Shown piece by piece: positions 26,899 to 34,139 of a stretch of 64,000 bases of DNA. The position numbers were made by a program, and so were the translations under genes. This stretch comes from Actinoplanes regularis (GTDB lineage: Bacteria; Actinomycetota; Actinomycetes; Mycobacteriales; Micromonosporaceae): NCBI RefSeq assembly GCF_900188005.1, contig NZ_FZNR01000010.1, positions 186,001-250,000 on the forward strand, written 5' to 3'. Under the pieces are notes generated by a model that was not told the origin of the DNA, searched no databases, and was given only the letters and a program-made list of their open reading frames with translations. Each line of letters begins with the position of its first letter. The first letter of the stretch is position 1.

Positions 26899-27111
26899 TC
26901 AACGGTCGCGGTCACCGGCCGTGCGGGTGTCCGCGCCACCGCGGGCAGCGAGGGCGCCACCGACGACAGCCATTACGACATAGCAGGCCAGGTGGGCCGG
27001 GAAGCCGCCCGGGACCCAGCCGAGGATGCCGGCGTTGTCATGGTCGAGGAGCAGGCGGATGCCGCCCTGCACGCCCACGACCAGTAGGACCAGCATCACG
27101 ACGTGTTTCAT
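26899..27111 (-). CDS. Small two-helix membrane protein
   Basis: A 70-residue protein with two predicted membrane helices (VVMLVLLVVGVQGGIRLLL and HLACYVVMAVVGGALAA) separated by a short loop with HDNAGILGWVPGG. GGAGG precedes the ATG by 4 bases. It diverges from the TetR gene and its promoter region carries both TetR-type operators, so it is the likely target of that repressor. Family not recognised. Confidence 0.7.
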   Translation of the reverse strand: MKHVVMLVLLVVGVQGGIRLLLDHDNAGILGWVPGGFPAHLACYVVMAVVGGALAARGGADTRTAGDRDR

Positions 27112-27128
27112 CGCTACCTCCGATTTTT

Positions 27129-27144
27129 TGGTTCGATCGAACCA
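27129..27144. promoter_or_regulatory. TetR-type operator, perfect palindrome
   Basis: TGGTTCGATCGAACCA is a perfect 16-bp palindrome lying 18 bases before the membrane-protein start, inside the divergent promoter region. A second copy with the same GATCG centre lies 26 bp away. Confidence 0.75.
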
Positions 27145-27154
27145 TAACAAGGTT

Positions 27155-27170
27155 TGGTACGATCGCACCA
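27155..27170. promoter_or_regulatory. TetR-type operator, imperfect palindrome
   Basis: TGGTACGATCGCACCA matches the 27129 palindrome at 14 of 16 positions. It lies 27 bases before the TTG start of the TetR gene. The paired sites 26 bp apart suggest two repressor dimers controlling both divergent genes. Confidence 0.72.
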
Positions 27171-27197
27171 CTTCCCCATGCCGACAAGAGAGCCGCC

Positions 27198-27794
27198 TTG
27201 CCACGACAGGTCGATCACCAGGAACGCCGGCACCGGATCGCCCGGGCCGTCTGGCGACTGGCCGCGCGAGGTGGCCTGGAGTCCGTGACGCTGCGACAGG
27301 TCGCGACCGAGGCGGGCGTCCCACCGAGACAGCTGCAGTACTACTTCGGAGCGCGTGAGCACCTGCTTCTCGGCGCCCTGGAGATCCTCAACGCGGACGC
27401 GGAACGCCGCGCCGCCGAGCGGATGGACGAACTCGGTGCGGATCCGTCACCGCGCGCGTTGGTGCGGGCGGTCCTGCTCGAACTCCTCCCCCTGGACGAC
27501 GCGCGACGCGAGGCGCAGGTCGTGCACGCGGCCTACTTCGTCCGGTTCCTCACCGACCCCGGACTGGCCGCTTCGGTGCGGGACAGCCCACCCGCCCTCG
27601 AGGAACTCGTCGCGTCCCTGCTCCGGCACGGTCAGGACCTGGGACACACCTCGGATGCGATGAACCCGGAAGCCGAGGCGGCGTTCCTGGTCGCGGGCGC
27701 ACAGGGCCTGCAGCCGCCCGTCCTGCTCGGTCAGTGCGAGCCGGCGCGGGCCGTCGAACTGATCGACCTGCAGCTCAACCGCCTGTTCCCGTAG
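27198..27794 (+). CDS. TetR/AcrR-family transcriptional regulator
   Basis: A 198-residue regulator starting at a TTG (MPRQVDHQERRHRIARAVW). The N-terminal helix-turn-helix is clear (GLESVTLRQVATEAGVPPRQLQYYFGAREHLL, about residues 20-52) and the C-terminal helices form the ligand pocket. AAGAGAG lies upstream of the TTG. It probably represses itself and the divergent 70-residue membrane protein through the two palindromes at 27129 and 27155. Ligand unknown. Confidence 0.87.
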   Translation: MPRQVDHQERRHRIARAVWRLAARGGLESVTLRQVATEAGVPPRQLQYYFGAREHLLLGALEILNADAERRAAERMDELGADPSPRALVRAVLLELLPLDDARREAQVVHAAYFVRFLTDPGLAASVRDSPPALEELVASLLRHGQDLGHTSDAMNPEAEAAFLVAGAQGLQPPVLLGQCEPARAVELIDLQLNRLFP

Positions 27795-27886
27795 GCGACA
27801 AGCGGCTGAACTGAGCACCGGCGCAGGAGACCTGCGAGCCGGTGCGGGTGGTGCGGTGGACCGCGGATGGTGGCAGGGTGCTTGGG

Positions 27887-28471
27887 GTGAGCTTCTTCGA
27901 TCGGGTTCCGCCGCCGCCCGCCAGACCCGCGCCGCCCGAGCGGCCACGGCCGAAGTGGATCAAGCCGGAGACCGAGGTCGGTGGGGTGGTCGCGGCGGAG
28001 TTGCTGCTGGCCGGCTCGGATCGGGCGGTGATCGGGTTGCGCGGCATCACCGCGTACACGAACGGCTTCGATGTGAATCTTGTCGCGGTCCTCCGGCAGG
28101 AGGATCGCGATGGCAGGTACTTCCACCTCGGGTTCCACCGGGAGTCGCCCAATGAGCCGCCCGCCCCGGAGTTCCTCCGGATCGGTGTCCAGTTCGCGGA
28201 CGGCGGCGTGGCGACCAACCTCAACGAGTACGCGCTCTTCGATCCGCTGGACGAACCCGCGGGGCCGATCCTGACCCACGACAGTGGGGGCGGCGGCGGA
28301 CGGCGGTACGAGATGCGGTACTGGGTGTGGCCGCTGCCTCCGCCCGGACCGGTCACGTTCGTCTGCGAGTGGCCGGCCTTCGGCATCGCCGAGGCCCGCG
28401 CCGAGATGGACGGGCAGGTGATCCGCGACGCCGCGGCCCGCAGCGTCGTCGCCTGGCCCGACCAGGAGTAA
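27887..28471 (+). CDS. Conserved-looking protein of unknown function
   Basis: About 194 residues from a GTG (MSFFDRVPPPP); an earlier in-frame GTG at 27842 is possible. The N-terminus is Pro-rich, followed by a beta-rich domain (RAVIGLRGITAYTNGFDVNLVAVLR, then GVQFADGGVATN, then RRYEMRYWVWPLPPPGPVTFVCEWPAFGI). The alternating pattern suggests a soluble beta-sandwich. No family was recognised and there is no signal peptide. Confidence 0.62.
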   Translation: MSFFDRVPPPPARPAPPERPRPKWIKPETEVGGVVAAELLLAGSDRAVIGLRGITAYTNGFDVNLVAVLRQEDRDGRYFHLGFHRESPNEPPAPEFLRIGVQFADGGVATNLNEYALFDPLDEPAGPILTHDSGGGGGRRYEMRYWVWPLPPPGPVTFVCEWPAFGIAEARAEMDGQVIRDAAARSVVAWPDQE

Positions 28472-28481
28472 GCCTGGGCGG

Positions 28482-29669
28482 TCAGGGGATGAACCGCACC
28501 TCCGGGAAGGCCGGATTCGGGCCCTCGAGCAGACGCTGCCGCCGGTGGCGGAGATGCAGGTCGAAGAAGGCGAGCGGATAGGTCTGCTGGATCCGCACCG
28601 CCCGGACCGGATCGAGGGTGCCGATCCAGCCCGCGAGGTCCTCGTCGCTCATCCCGACGATGCTCGCCAGTTGCGGCATCAGCCACTGGAGGTCGCAGTA
28701 CGCCCCGTGGACCGCGCCGTCGGCGTGCACATCGAGCCGCCATCCCCGCAGGTGATCCCAGAACTGGGCGACGCTCGGCTCGGCGGCCCGGGTGAAGTCC
28801 GCGGTCATCAGCATGAACGGCCGGTCGAGGTCGGTGGCCGCCGGTCGCGACTGCATCGGGCCGTCGAAGCCGAGCCCGGCCCGGACACGCCGGTCCTGGT
28901 TCATGACGAGCGCGGTCGAGGTAGCGCCCTTCGACCAGCCGAACATGCCGATCCGGTGCGGGTCGAGGGCGGCACCGAGGCCGGCGGGCAGCCGGCGACG
29001 CTCGGCGTCAGGGTTGCGGCCGGCGGCGAGGTCCTCGATGCGGTCGAGGACGAACCGGATGTCGTACGCGGAATCCCAGGGTGTGAACGGCGCGTCGGCG
29101 GGGACGGCGAGCCGGCCGTCGGGGAATTCGACGAACGCGTCGTCGGTGTGGTCCACCGTGACCACGACGTAGCCGTGGCTGGCGAGTTCCTGGACCACGA
29201 TGGTGGTTTCGGAGCGGTAGCCTCCCGCGCCGTGGGAGTACACGATCACGGGCAGGCGACCGGGGGCCCGGAGCACCGCGGCGCCCTCGTGACCGGCTGT
29301 CAGGGGCGCCGCCACGGCGTCGGGATCGAACCCGGCGGACCCGAGCAGTGCGCGCAGCGGGGCGGCGGCCATCCACGGCGCCACCTGATGACGCCGGGCG
29401 TCCCGGGTGGCGGGATACCAGACGCCGGCCATCAGTTCGCGGTGGTGTCCCGGGCCGGCGACCGGATCCGGGCGGGACTCGTCGATCAGGTGCAGGGACA
29501 CGGTGCCGACCGGGTGCGGGCCGGTGGGTGGGGGCAGCGTGAGCCGGGCCGGACCGGACGCGGCCCGGGCCGGACTCCCCCGGCCGGCGGCGCCGAGCGG
29601 TACGGCGACTCCGGCGGCGAGCGCGGCTGCGAGCAGGCGTCGACGGGTCAGCTCATTGATTTCGATCAT
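28482..29669 (-). CDS. Secreted alpha/beta hydrolase, PAF-acetylhydrolase-like
   Basis: A 395-residue protein with an N-terminal twin-arginine-like signal (TRRRLLAAALAAG). The mature part has YSHGAGGYRSET as oxyanion strand, the nucleophile elbow GWSKG (in GMFGWSKGAT) and a downstream His in DGAVHGAYCD. This pattern is that of the platelet-activating-factor acetylhydrolase II/dienelactone hydrolase-type lipases. It would act outside the membrane on esters. The start is the ATG at 29669 before MIEINELTRRR; an ORF 90 bases longer lacks sense. Confidence 0.78.
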   Translation of the reverse strand: MIEINELTRRRLLAAALAAGVAVPLGAAGRGSPARAASGPARLTLPPPTGPHPVGTVSLHLIDESRPDPVAGPGHHRELMAGVWYPATRDARRHQVAPWMAAAPLRALLGSAGFDPDAVAAPLTAGHEGAAVLRAPGRLPVIVYSHGAGGYRSETTIVVQELASHGYVVVTVDHTDDAFVEFPDGRLAVPADAPFTPWDSAYDIRFVLDRIEDLAAGRNPDAERRRLPAGLGAALDPHRIGMFGWSKGATSTALVMNQDRRVRAGLGFDGPMQSRPAATDLDRPFMLMTADFTRAAEPSVAQFWDHLRGWRLDVHADGAVHGAYCDLQWLMPQLASIVGMSDEDLAGWIGTLDPVRAVRIQQTYPLAFFDLHLRHRRQRLLEGPNPAFPEVRFIP

Positions 29670-29790
29670 GCCCCAAGACTGCCGCCCGGCCTTCTCCCCC
29701 GCATCGGTCCACAGGCGACAATCGCGGCGGGCGGCTGTGTCCCGTGGTCGTACGTCCACGGGCCGATGCGAGACCCGGACGCGGACCGGA

Positions 29791-30621
29791 TCACGGGGTC
29801 AGAACGGTCTTGCCGCGTAGCCGGTTCGCCTCGGCGTCACGGTGTACGGCGGCCAGCTCGGTCAGCGGGCGGCACCCGGCGACATCCACCCGCACGACGC
29901 CGGCGTCGATCAGGGCGACCAGTTCGGCCAGCTGGCCGGGGTCGTTGCGGGCGACGAAGTGCCTACCGACCGGGACCGTGACGGAGACCAGGACCGGGGC
30001 CAGCGAGCTGATCTCCGCCACCCGCGGCGGCTCGAGATGGGCGAGGTTGAGCACGACGTCCACACCGGCCGGCAGCGGCGTGGTCGTGTAGTCGACGATC
30101 TCGTCGGCCCCCTGCTCCCGGACCGTCCCGGCGCTGCGCGGCGAGGCGGTCGCGATCACGTAAGCACCGGCGTACCTGGCCAGCTGCACGGCGAACCCAC
30201 CGACCCCACCGCCCGCACCGTTGATCAGCACACGCTGGCCGGGCCTGATCTCAGCGTGCTCGAAGACGGCCTGCCAGGCGGTCAGGCCGGCGACCGGGAT
30301 GGCGGCCGCGTTCACGAGCGGGATCGTGGCCGGGGCGGGGACCAGGTCGGCTGCCGGCGCGACCACGTATTCGGCGGAGGCGTCCGGGACCCGGCCGATC
30401 ACCCGGTCGCCGGTCGCGACGACGGTTCCCGAGACGTCGCAGCCGAGGGTGCACGGCAGCTCGACGGGGAGCAGCCCACGCCGTACCCCCAGGTCGGAGG
30501 GGTTGAACGAGGTGGCGGCAACCTTGATCAGCACCTCGTCCGGGCCCGGCGCGGGCCGCGGGATGTCGTCGTCCTGGATCACGTCGGCCCCGCCGTGACG
30601 GTGAATTCGCATGGCTCGCAT
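29791..30621 (-). CDS. NADP-dependent quinone oxidoreductase-like (zinc-free MDR)
   Basis: A 276-residue medium-chain dehydrogenase/reductase of the quinone-oxidoreductase group: GEVLIK-type strand (DEVLIKVAATSFNPSDLGVRRG), LGCDVSGTVVATG, and the nucleotide loop GAGGGVGGFAVQLAR near residue 143. Catalytic-zinc ligands of alcohol dehydrogenases are absent. It is divergent from the AraC regulator 83 bases away, which probably controls it. Shorter than the usual 310-330 residues, mainly between the substrate and nucleotide domains. Confidence 0.83.
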   Translation of the reverse strand: MRAMRIHRHGGADVIQDDDIPRPAPGPDEVLIKVAATSFNPSDLGVRRGLLPVELPCTLGCDVSGTVVATGDRVIGRVPDASAEYVVAPAADLVPAPATIPLVNAAAIPVAGLTAWQAVFEHAEIRPGQRVLINGAGGGVGGFAVQLARYAGAYVIATASPRSAGTVREQGADEIVDYTTTPLPAGVDVVLNLAHLEPPRVAEISSLAPVLVSVTVPVGRHFVARNDPGQLAELVALIDAGVVRVDVAGCRPLTELAAVHRDAEANRLRGKTVLTP

Positions 30622-30692
30622 GGAGATGACGGTATGCGCCTTGCGCGGGACGAACCATGCGTCGCTGACCTGGTTTTATACGCGATCGTCCC

Positions 30693-30698
30693 TAGACT
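30693..30698 (+). promoter_or_regulatory. -10 element for a probable leaderless AraC transcript
   Basis: TAGACT lies 6 bases before the ATG of the AraC-type gene, so transcription would start at or next to the start codon. Leaderless messages are common in actinomycetes. No strong -35 element is visible. Confidence 0.5.
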
Positions 30699-30704
30699 CG
30701 AGGG

Positions 30705-31625
30705 ATGGACGTGCTCAGCGACGTGATCGCGGTGATGCGGACCGGCGAGCCGCGCTCGGCCCGGGTCGAGTGGGCGGCACCGTGGGCGCAGGAGTTCGCC
30801 GCCGTCCCCGGCGCCGCCGGATTCCAGGTGATCCTCGCCGGGCCGTGCTGGTTGACCAGGGCGGACGGCGAGCCGATCGGGCTGTCCGCCGGAGACGTCG
30901 TGTTCCGGCCGCACGGACGCGGCCACACTCTCGCGGACAGCCCGGCGACCGTGCCGGCCGGGCCCGCCTGCGATCCCCGCTCGGTGGAGCGCTTCGCGAA
31001 CCGGGCCGTGGACGAGCCGGCCACGGTCGTGCTGTGCGGTGGCTACGAGCTCGCCGCCGGGCGCACGCATCCGCTGCTCACCGGGCTGCCCGAGCTGATC
31101 CACCTGCCCGCGCACCTGGGCCGGCACCCATCGCTGCGAGCCACCGTGGACCTGCTCGCCGGCGAACTGGAGAACCCCCGGCACGGCACCGACGCGATCG
31201 TTCCGGCGCTGCTCGACACGCTGCTGCTGCACATCCTGCGCGCCTGGCTCGACCAGGCCCCGGTCGCCGGAACGGGCACCGGGTGGGCCGCCGCGCTCAA
31301 CGATCCACCGATCACCGCCGCCCTGCAGGCGATGCATCGCGCTCCGGGCCGGCAGTGGACCGTCGCGGCACTGGCCGCCGAGGCCGGCATGTCGCGTACA
31401 CCGTTCGCCCGCCGCTTCACCGACCTCCTCGGGCAGCCGCCGCTGACGTACCTGGCCTGGTGGCGGATGACCACGGCGGCTCGCCTGCTGAAGGCTTCGG
31501 ACGCACCGCTGGGCACGATCGCCGGGGAGGTCGGCTACACGTCCGAGTTCGCCTTCGCCGCGGCGTTCAAGCGCCGCTTCGGCACTCCCCCGGGACGATA
31601 CCGCCGGGCCGAGGCCCTCGAATGA
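30705..31625 (+). CDS. AraC-family transcriptional regulator with cupin domain
   Basis: The 306-residue regulator has an N-terminal cupin-type ligand domain (about residues 1-180, with GDVVFRPHGRGH) and a C-terminal AraC DNA-binding domain (about 200-300) with both helix-turn-helix units: TVAALAAEAGMSRTPFARRF and GEVGYTSEFAFAAAFKRRFG. It is divergent from the quinone oxidoreductase and is its likely regulator, sensing perhaps an electrophile. Confidence 0.88.
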   Translation: MDVLSDVIAVMRTGEPRSARVEWAAPWAQEFAAVPGAAGFQVILAGPCWLTRADGEPIGLSAGDVVFRPHGRGHTLADSPATVPAGPACDPRSVERFANRAVDEPATVVLCGGYELAAGRTHPLLTGLPELIHLPAHLGRHPSLRATVDLLAGELENPRHGTDAIVPALLDTLLLHILRAWLDQAPVAGTGTGWAAALNDPPITAALQAMHRAPGRQWTVAALAAEAGMSRTPFARRFTDLLGQPPLTYLAWWRMTTAARLLKASDAPLGTIAGEVGYTSEFAFAAAFKRRFGTPPGRYRRAEALE

Positions 31626-31758
31626 GACGAAACCCCGGCGGAACGCTTGCGGCCGCGGGTGGTTCCGCTTGATTCTTCTCCGGTACGACCGATCGGGCCC
31701 CGTGGCCAGCCCTCGCGGGCCAAGCCCCGTGCCGGACGCGGAGACCGGAGGTGACCCG

Positions 31759-32295
31759 CTGACAACGGCGAGACGGATCGTCGTCTACGGGGTGACCGGG
31801 GCGGGCAAGACCACCCTCGCTCGCCGCATCAGCGAGCGCACGGGCCTGCCCTGGCACGCGGTGGACGACCTGACCTGGGAGCCCGGGTGGATCGAGGTGC
31901 CGCCGGCCGTCCAGCGTGACCGGATCACCGCGATCTGTGCCGGTGACGCCTGGGTTCTCGACAGCGCCTACCTGTCCTGGATCGACGTACCGATGGGCCG
32001 CGCCGACCTGGTCGTCGCCCTGGACCTCCCGCACTGGCTGTGCCTGGCACGCCTGCTCAGGCGCTCGGTGATCCAGGCGATCCGGCGCACGCCGACCTGC
32101 AACGGCAACACCGAATCCCTGCGTGACCTGTTCACTCGCGACTCGATCGTGGTCCAGCAGTTCCGCTCGTACCCTCGCAAGCGCCGCCGCATGCGGGCCT
32201 GGCCGGCCGACCCGGCGCTGCCACCGGTGCTGCTGCTGCGCTCCCCGCGCGCAGTCCGTGCCTGGCTGGCCACACTCCCCCGCGATCGGCAGTAG
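31759..32295 (+). CDS. P-loop kinase-like protein (adenylate kinase-type fold)
   Basis: About 178 residues with a Walker A loop GVTGAGKTT directly after the N-terminal strand, a WVLDSAYLSWID strand and an Arg/Lys-rich C-terminus (RSYPRKRRRMRAW). It resembles the small topology-modulation/adenylate-kinase-like P-loop group. The best ribosome site, GGAGGTGA at 31747-31754, points to a CTG at 31759 as the start; in-frame GTGs at 31702 and 31729 and a TTG at 31669 are alternatives. Substrate unknown. Confidence 0.75.
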   Translation: MTTARRIVVYGVTGAGKTTLARRISERTGLPWHAVDDLTWEPGWIEVPPAVQRDRITAICAGDAWVLDSAYLSWIDVPMGRADLVVALDLPHWLCLARLLRRSVIQAIRRTPTCNGNTESLRDLFTRDSIVVQQFRSYPRKRRRMRAWPADPALPPVLLLRSPRAVRAWLATLPRDRQ

Positions 32296-32337
32296 TCTCC
32301 GCACTCGTGGAGGTTCGCTGCACCGCGCCCGCACGAG

Positions 32338-32358
32338 CACCGGCTGGACACGCCGGTG
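32338..32358. terminator. Hairpin between convergent genes
   Basis: CACCGGC (32338-32344) pairs exactly with GCCGGTG (32352-32358) around a 7-base loop, between the ends of the kinase-like gene and map. It probably terminates one or both. Confidence 0.55.
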
Positions 32359-32406
32359 GTATCAGCGGCGTCGATGCGACGGTGAAAGCCGGCCGGGGCG
32401 CGGCGG

Positions 32407-33225
32407 TCAGGGCGTTACGGCCGACTTCTCGTCGCGGATCGTGGGACGGTCGGCGCCGGCGGGGCGACGGGTGAGAACCCGCGGGCCGGCCGCGGTGATC
32501 GCGACGGTGTGCTCGGAGTGCGCCGTCCGGGATCCGTCGGCCGACCGGATCGTCCAGCCGTCCTCATCGAACTTGATCTTGTCGGTGCTGGCGCAGAACC
32601 AGGGCTCGATGGCGATCGTCAGACCGGGCTCGAGCTTCATGCCACGCCGAGGGCGCCCGTTGTTCGGCACGTGCGGCGCCTCGTGCATGGTGCGGCCGAG
32701 ACCGTGCCCACCGAACTCGACGTTGACGCCGTACCCGTAACGATGTGCGACCTCGCCGATCGCGGCCGAGATGTCGCCGAGCTTGCCGCCGGGGCAGGCC
32801 GCCGCGATGCCGGCCTCGAGCGCGACCTCGGTGGCCTCGATCAGCTTCAGGTCGGCCGGGTCGGGCGTCCCGACGACGACCGAGACCGCGGAGTCGGCGA
32901 CCCAACCGTCGATGGCGACCGCCATGTCGACGCTGACCAGGTCACCGTCGCGCAACACGTAGTCCCGCGGGAGTCCGTGCAGGACGGCGTCGTTGACCGA
33001 CAGGCACAGCACGTTACGGAACGGACCCCGGCCGAACGAGGGAGCGTAGTCCCAGTAGCAGGACTCGGCGCCGCGCTCCTTGATCCGGCGGCGCGCGTGG
33101 TGCTCGAGGTCCATCAGGTTGACACCGACCTCGGCGTTGTCGCGCAGTTCCGCGAGCAGCTCGCCGACGAATTGGCCGGTCACGGCCATTCGCTCGATCT
33201 CCTCCGAGGACTTCATCTCGATCAC
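32407..33225 (-). CDS. map: Methionine aminopeptidase, type I
   Basis: A 272-residue type I methionine aminopeptidase, which removes the initiator Met from new proteins. All five metal ligands are in place: D100, D111, H174, E207 and E238, with catalytic His83 in VLHGLP. The spacing matches E. coli MetAP with an offset of 3. The enzyme lies apart from the ribosomal-protein operon where the housekeeping copy usually sits, so this may be a second copy. It diverges from an XRE regulator across a palindromic promoter. Confidence 0.93.
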   Translation of the reverse strand: MIEMKSSEEIERMAVTGQFVGELLAELRDNAEVGVNLMDLEHHARRRIKERGAESCYWDYAPSFGRGPFRNVLCLSVNDAVLHGLPRDYVLRDGDLVSVDMAVAIDGWVADSAVSVVVGTPDPADLKLIEATEVALEAGIAAACPGGKLGDISAAIGEVAHRYGYGVNVEFGGHGLGRTMHEAPHVPNNGRPRRGMKLEPGLTIAIEPWFCASTDKIKFDEDGWTIRSADGSRTAHSEHTVAITAAGPRVLTRRPAGADRPTIRDEKSAVTP

Positions 33226-33248
33226 GGCGGTTCCTTCCCTCTCCAGGC

Positions 33249-33262
33249 GGTATATTTATACC
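33249..33262. promoter_or_regulatory. Palindromic operator/promoter between map and the XRE gene
   Basis: GGTATATTTATACC is an exact inverted repeat (GGTATA/TATACC around TT), embedded between GGC and GCC. It sits 23 bases before the map start and 28 before the XRE start. It is very AT-rich locally, so it probably contains -10 elements as well as the XRE protein's binding site. Confidence 0.6.
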
Positions 33263-33290
33263 ACCCGCCTTCCCGGGCTATCCTGCTGAC

Positions 33291-33590
33291 ATGGTTCGCC
33301 CACCACTCACCGCCGAACAGATCGCCGCGGGCCAGCGCCTCGGCGTCGCGCTCCGGGCGGCTCGCGGCACTCGCGGCCTCGTCGAGGTGGCACTGGCGGC
33401 CGGCATCTCCCCGGAGACCCTGCGCAAGATCGAGGGGGGCCGGCTCCCGGCACCCGCGTTCGGCACCGTGGTGTGCCTGGGCGAGGTCCTCGGCGTCCCC
33501 CTCGGCGAACTGGCCGACGCCTGGCTGACCGGCATGGCCGACGAACGCCAGAAACCGGGAGATCTCCGGTACGTCCCGAACTGCACCTGA
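33291..33590 (+). CDS. XRE-family helix-turn-helix regulator
   Basis: A 99-residue protein that is almost all an XRE-type DNA-binding domain: LGVALRAARG, VEVALAAGISPETLRKIEGGRLPAPAFGTVVCLGEVLGVPLGEL covers helices 2-5. No sensor domain is visible, so it may act as a simple dimeric repressor. It diverges from map and likely binds the GGTATA palindrome at 33249. Confidence 0.85.
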   Translation: MVRPPLTAEQIAAGQRLGVALRAARGTRGLVEVALAAGISPETLRKIEGGRLPAPAFGTVVCLGEVLGVPLGELADAWLTGMADERQKPGDLRYVPNCT

Positions 33591-33627
33591 CCAGGTCACC
33601 TCACGTCACACACCCTGACCCGGCCGA

Positions 33628-34014
33628 TCAGGGGCGAGCCGGCTCGCCCCACTCGGTGCCGCCGGTGGCGGTCACCGCGAGGTGGACGAAGACGCTGTCG
33701 TCGGTCGCCCCGTGCCAATGTGGAACTCCCGGCTCGACGTGCACCCAGTCGCCGGCCTTCAGTGCCATCGGCTCCGCCAACCCCTCCCACTGGATCAACC
33801 CCCGGCCGGAGACCACGATCAGCGCCTGCTCCCCGGTGTGCACATGCCAGTGGGACCGGCCACCCGGCGCGTACGCGAACCGGTGACCACGCAGCCCGTC
33901 CGGCCGCTGCCGGGTGAGGATCTCCGCCTGCCAGACCTCGCCGTCGAACTTGTCCGCGCTCGCCGCAGGCGACGGCACCGACGCCTCCGGGACGACCTTG
34001 AAATATCCGCTCAC
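33628..34014 (-). CDS. Cupin-domain protein
   Basis: A 128-residue single-domain cupin. Metal-binding motif 1 is visible as H-W-H-V-H-T-G-E-Q (SHWHVHTGEQALIVVSG) and motif 2 as PGVPHWHGA. Small cupins of this kind are dioxygenases, isomerases or ligand sensors; no function can be read. The start is uncertain: the GTG at 34014 or the TTG at 34032, neither with a good ribosome site. Confidence 0.72.
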   Translation of the reverse strand: MSGYFKVVPEASVPSPAASADKFDGEVWQAEILTRQRPDGLRGHRFAYAPGGRSHWHVHTGEQALIVVSGRGLIQWEGLAEPMALKAGDWVHVEPGVPHWHGATDDSVFVHLAVTATGGTEWGEPARP

Positions 34015-34097
34015 CCCCTCACACTGCAACAAAATGCAAACGCCGGAGTTTCTTGTGCGTTAATCGACGCCCTCCTATGCTCGCGGAAAGACGTGAG

Positions 34098-34111
34098 GGA
34101 AAGCGCTTTCC
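34098..34111 (+). promoter_or_regulatory. LacI-family-type operator palindrome
   Basis: GGAAAGCGCTTTCC is a perfect 14-bp palindrome with the GCGC centre typical of LacI/CcpA-type sugar regulators. It lies 28 bases before the pectate lyase start, where a bound repressor would block transcription. No LacI gene is in the window. Confidence 0.65.
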
Positions 34112-34139
34112 TGCACCCCATCCCCGAGGAGCGCCGATC

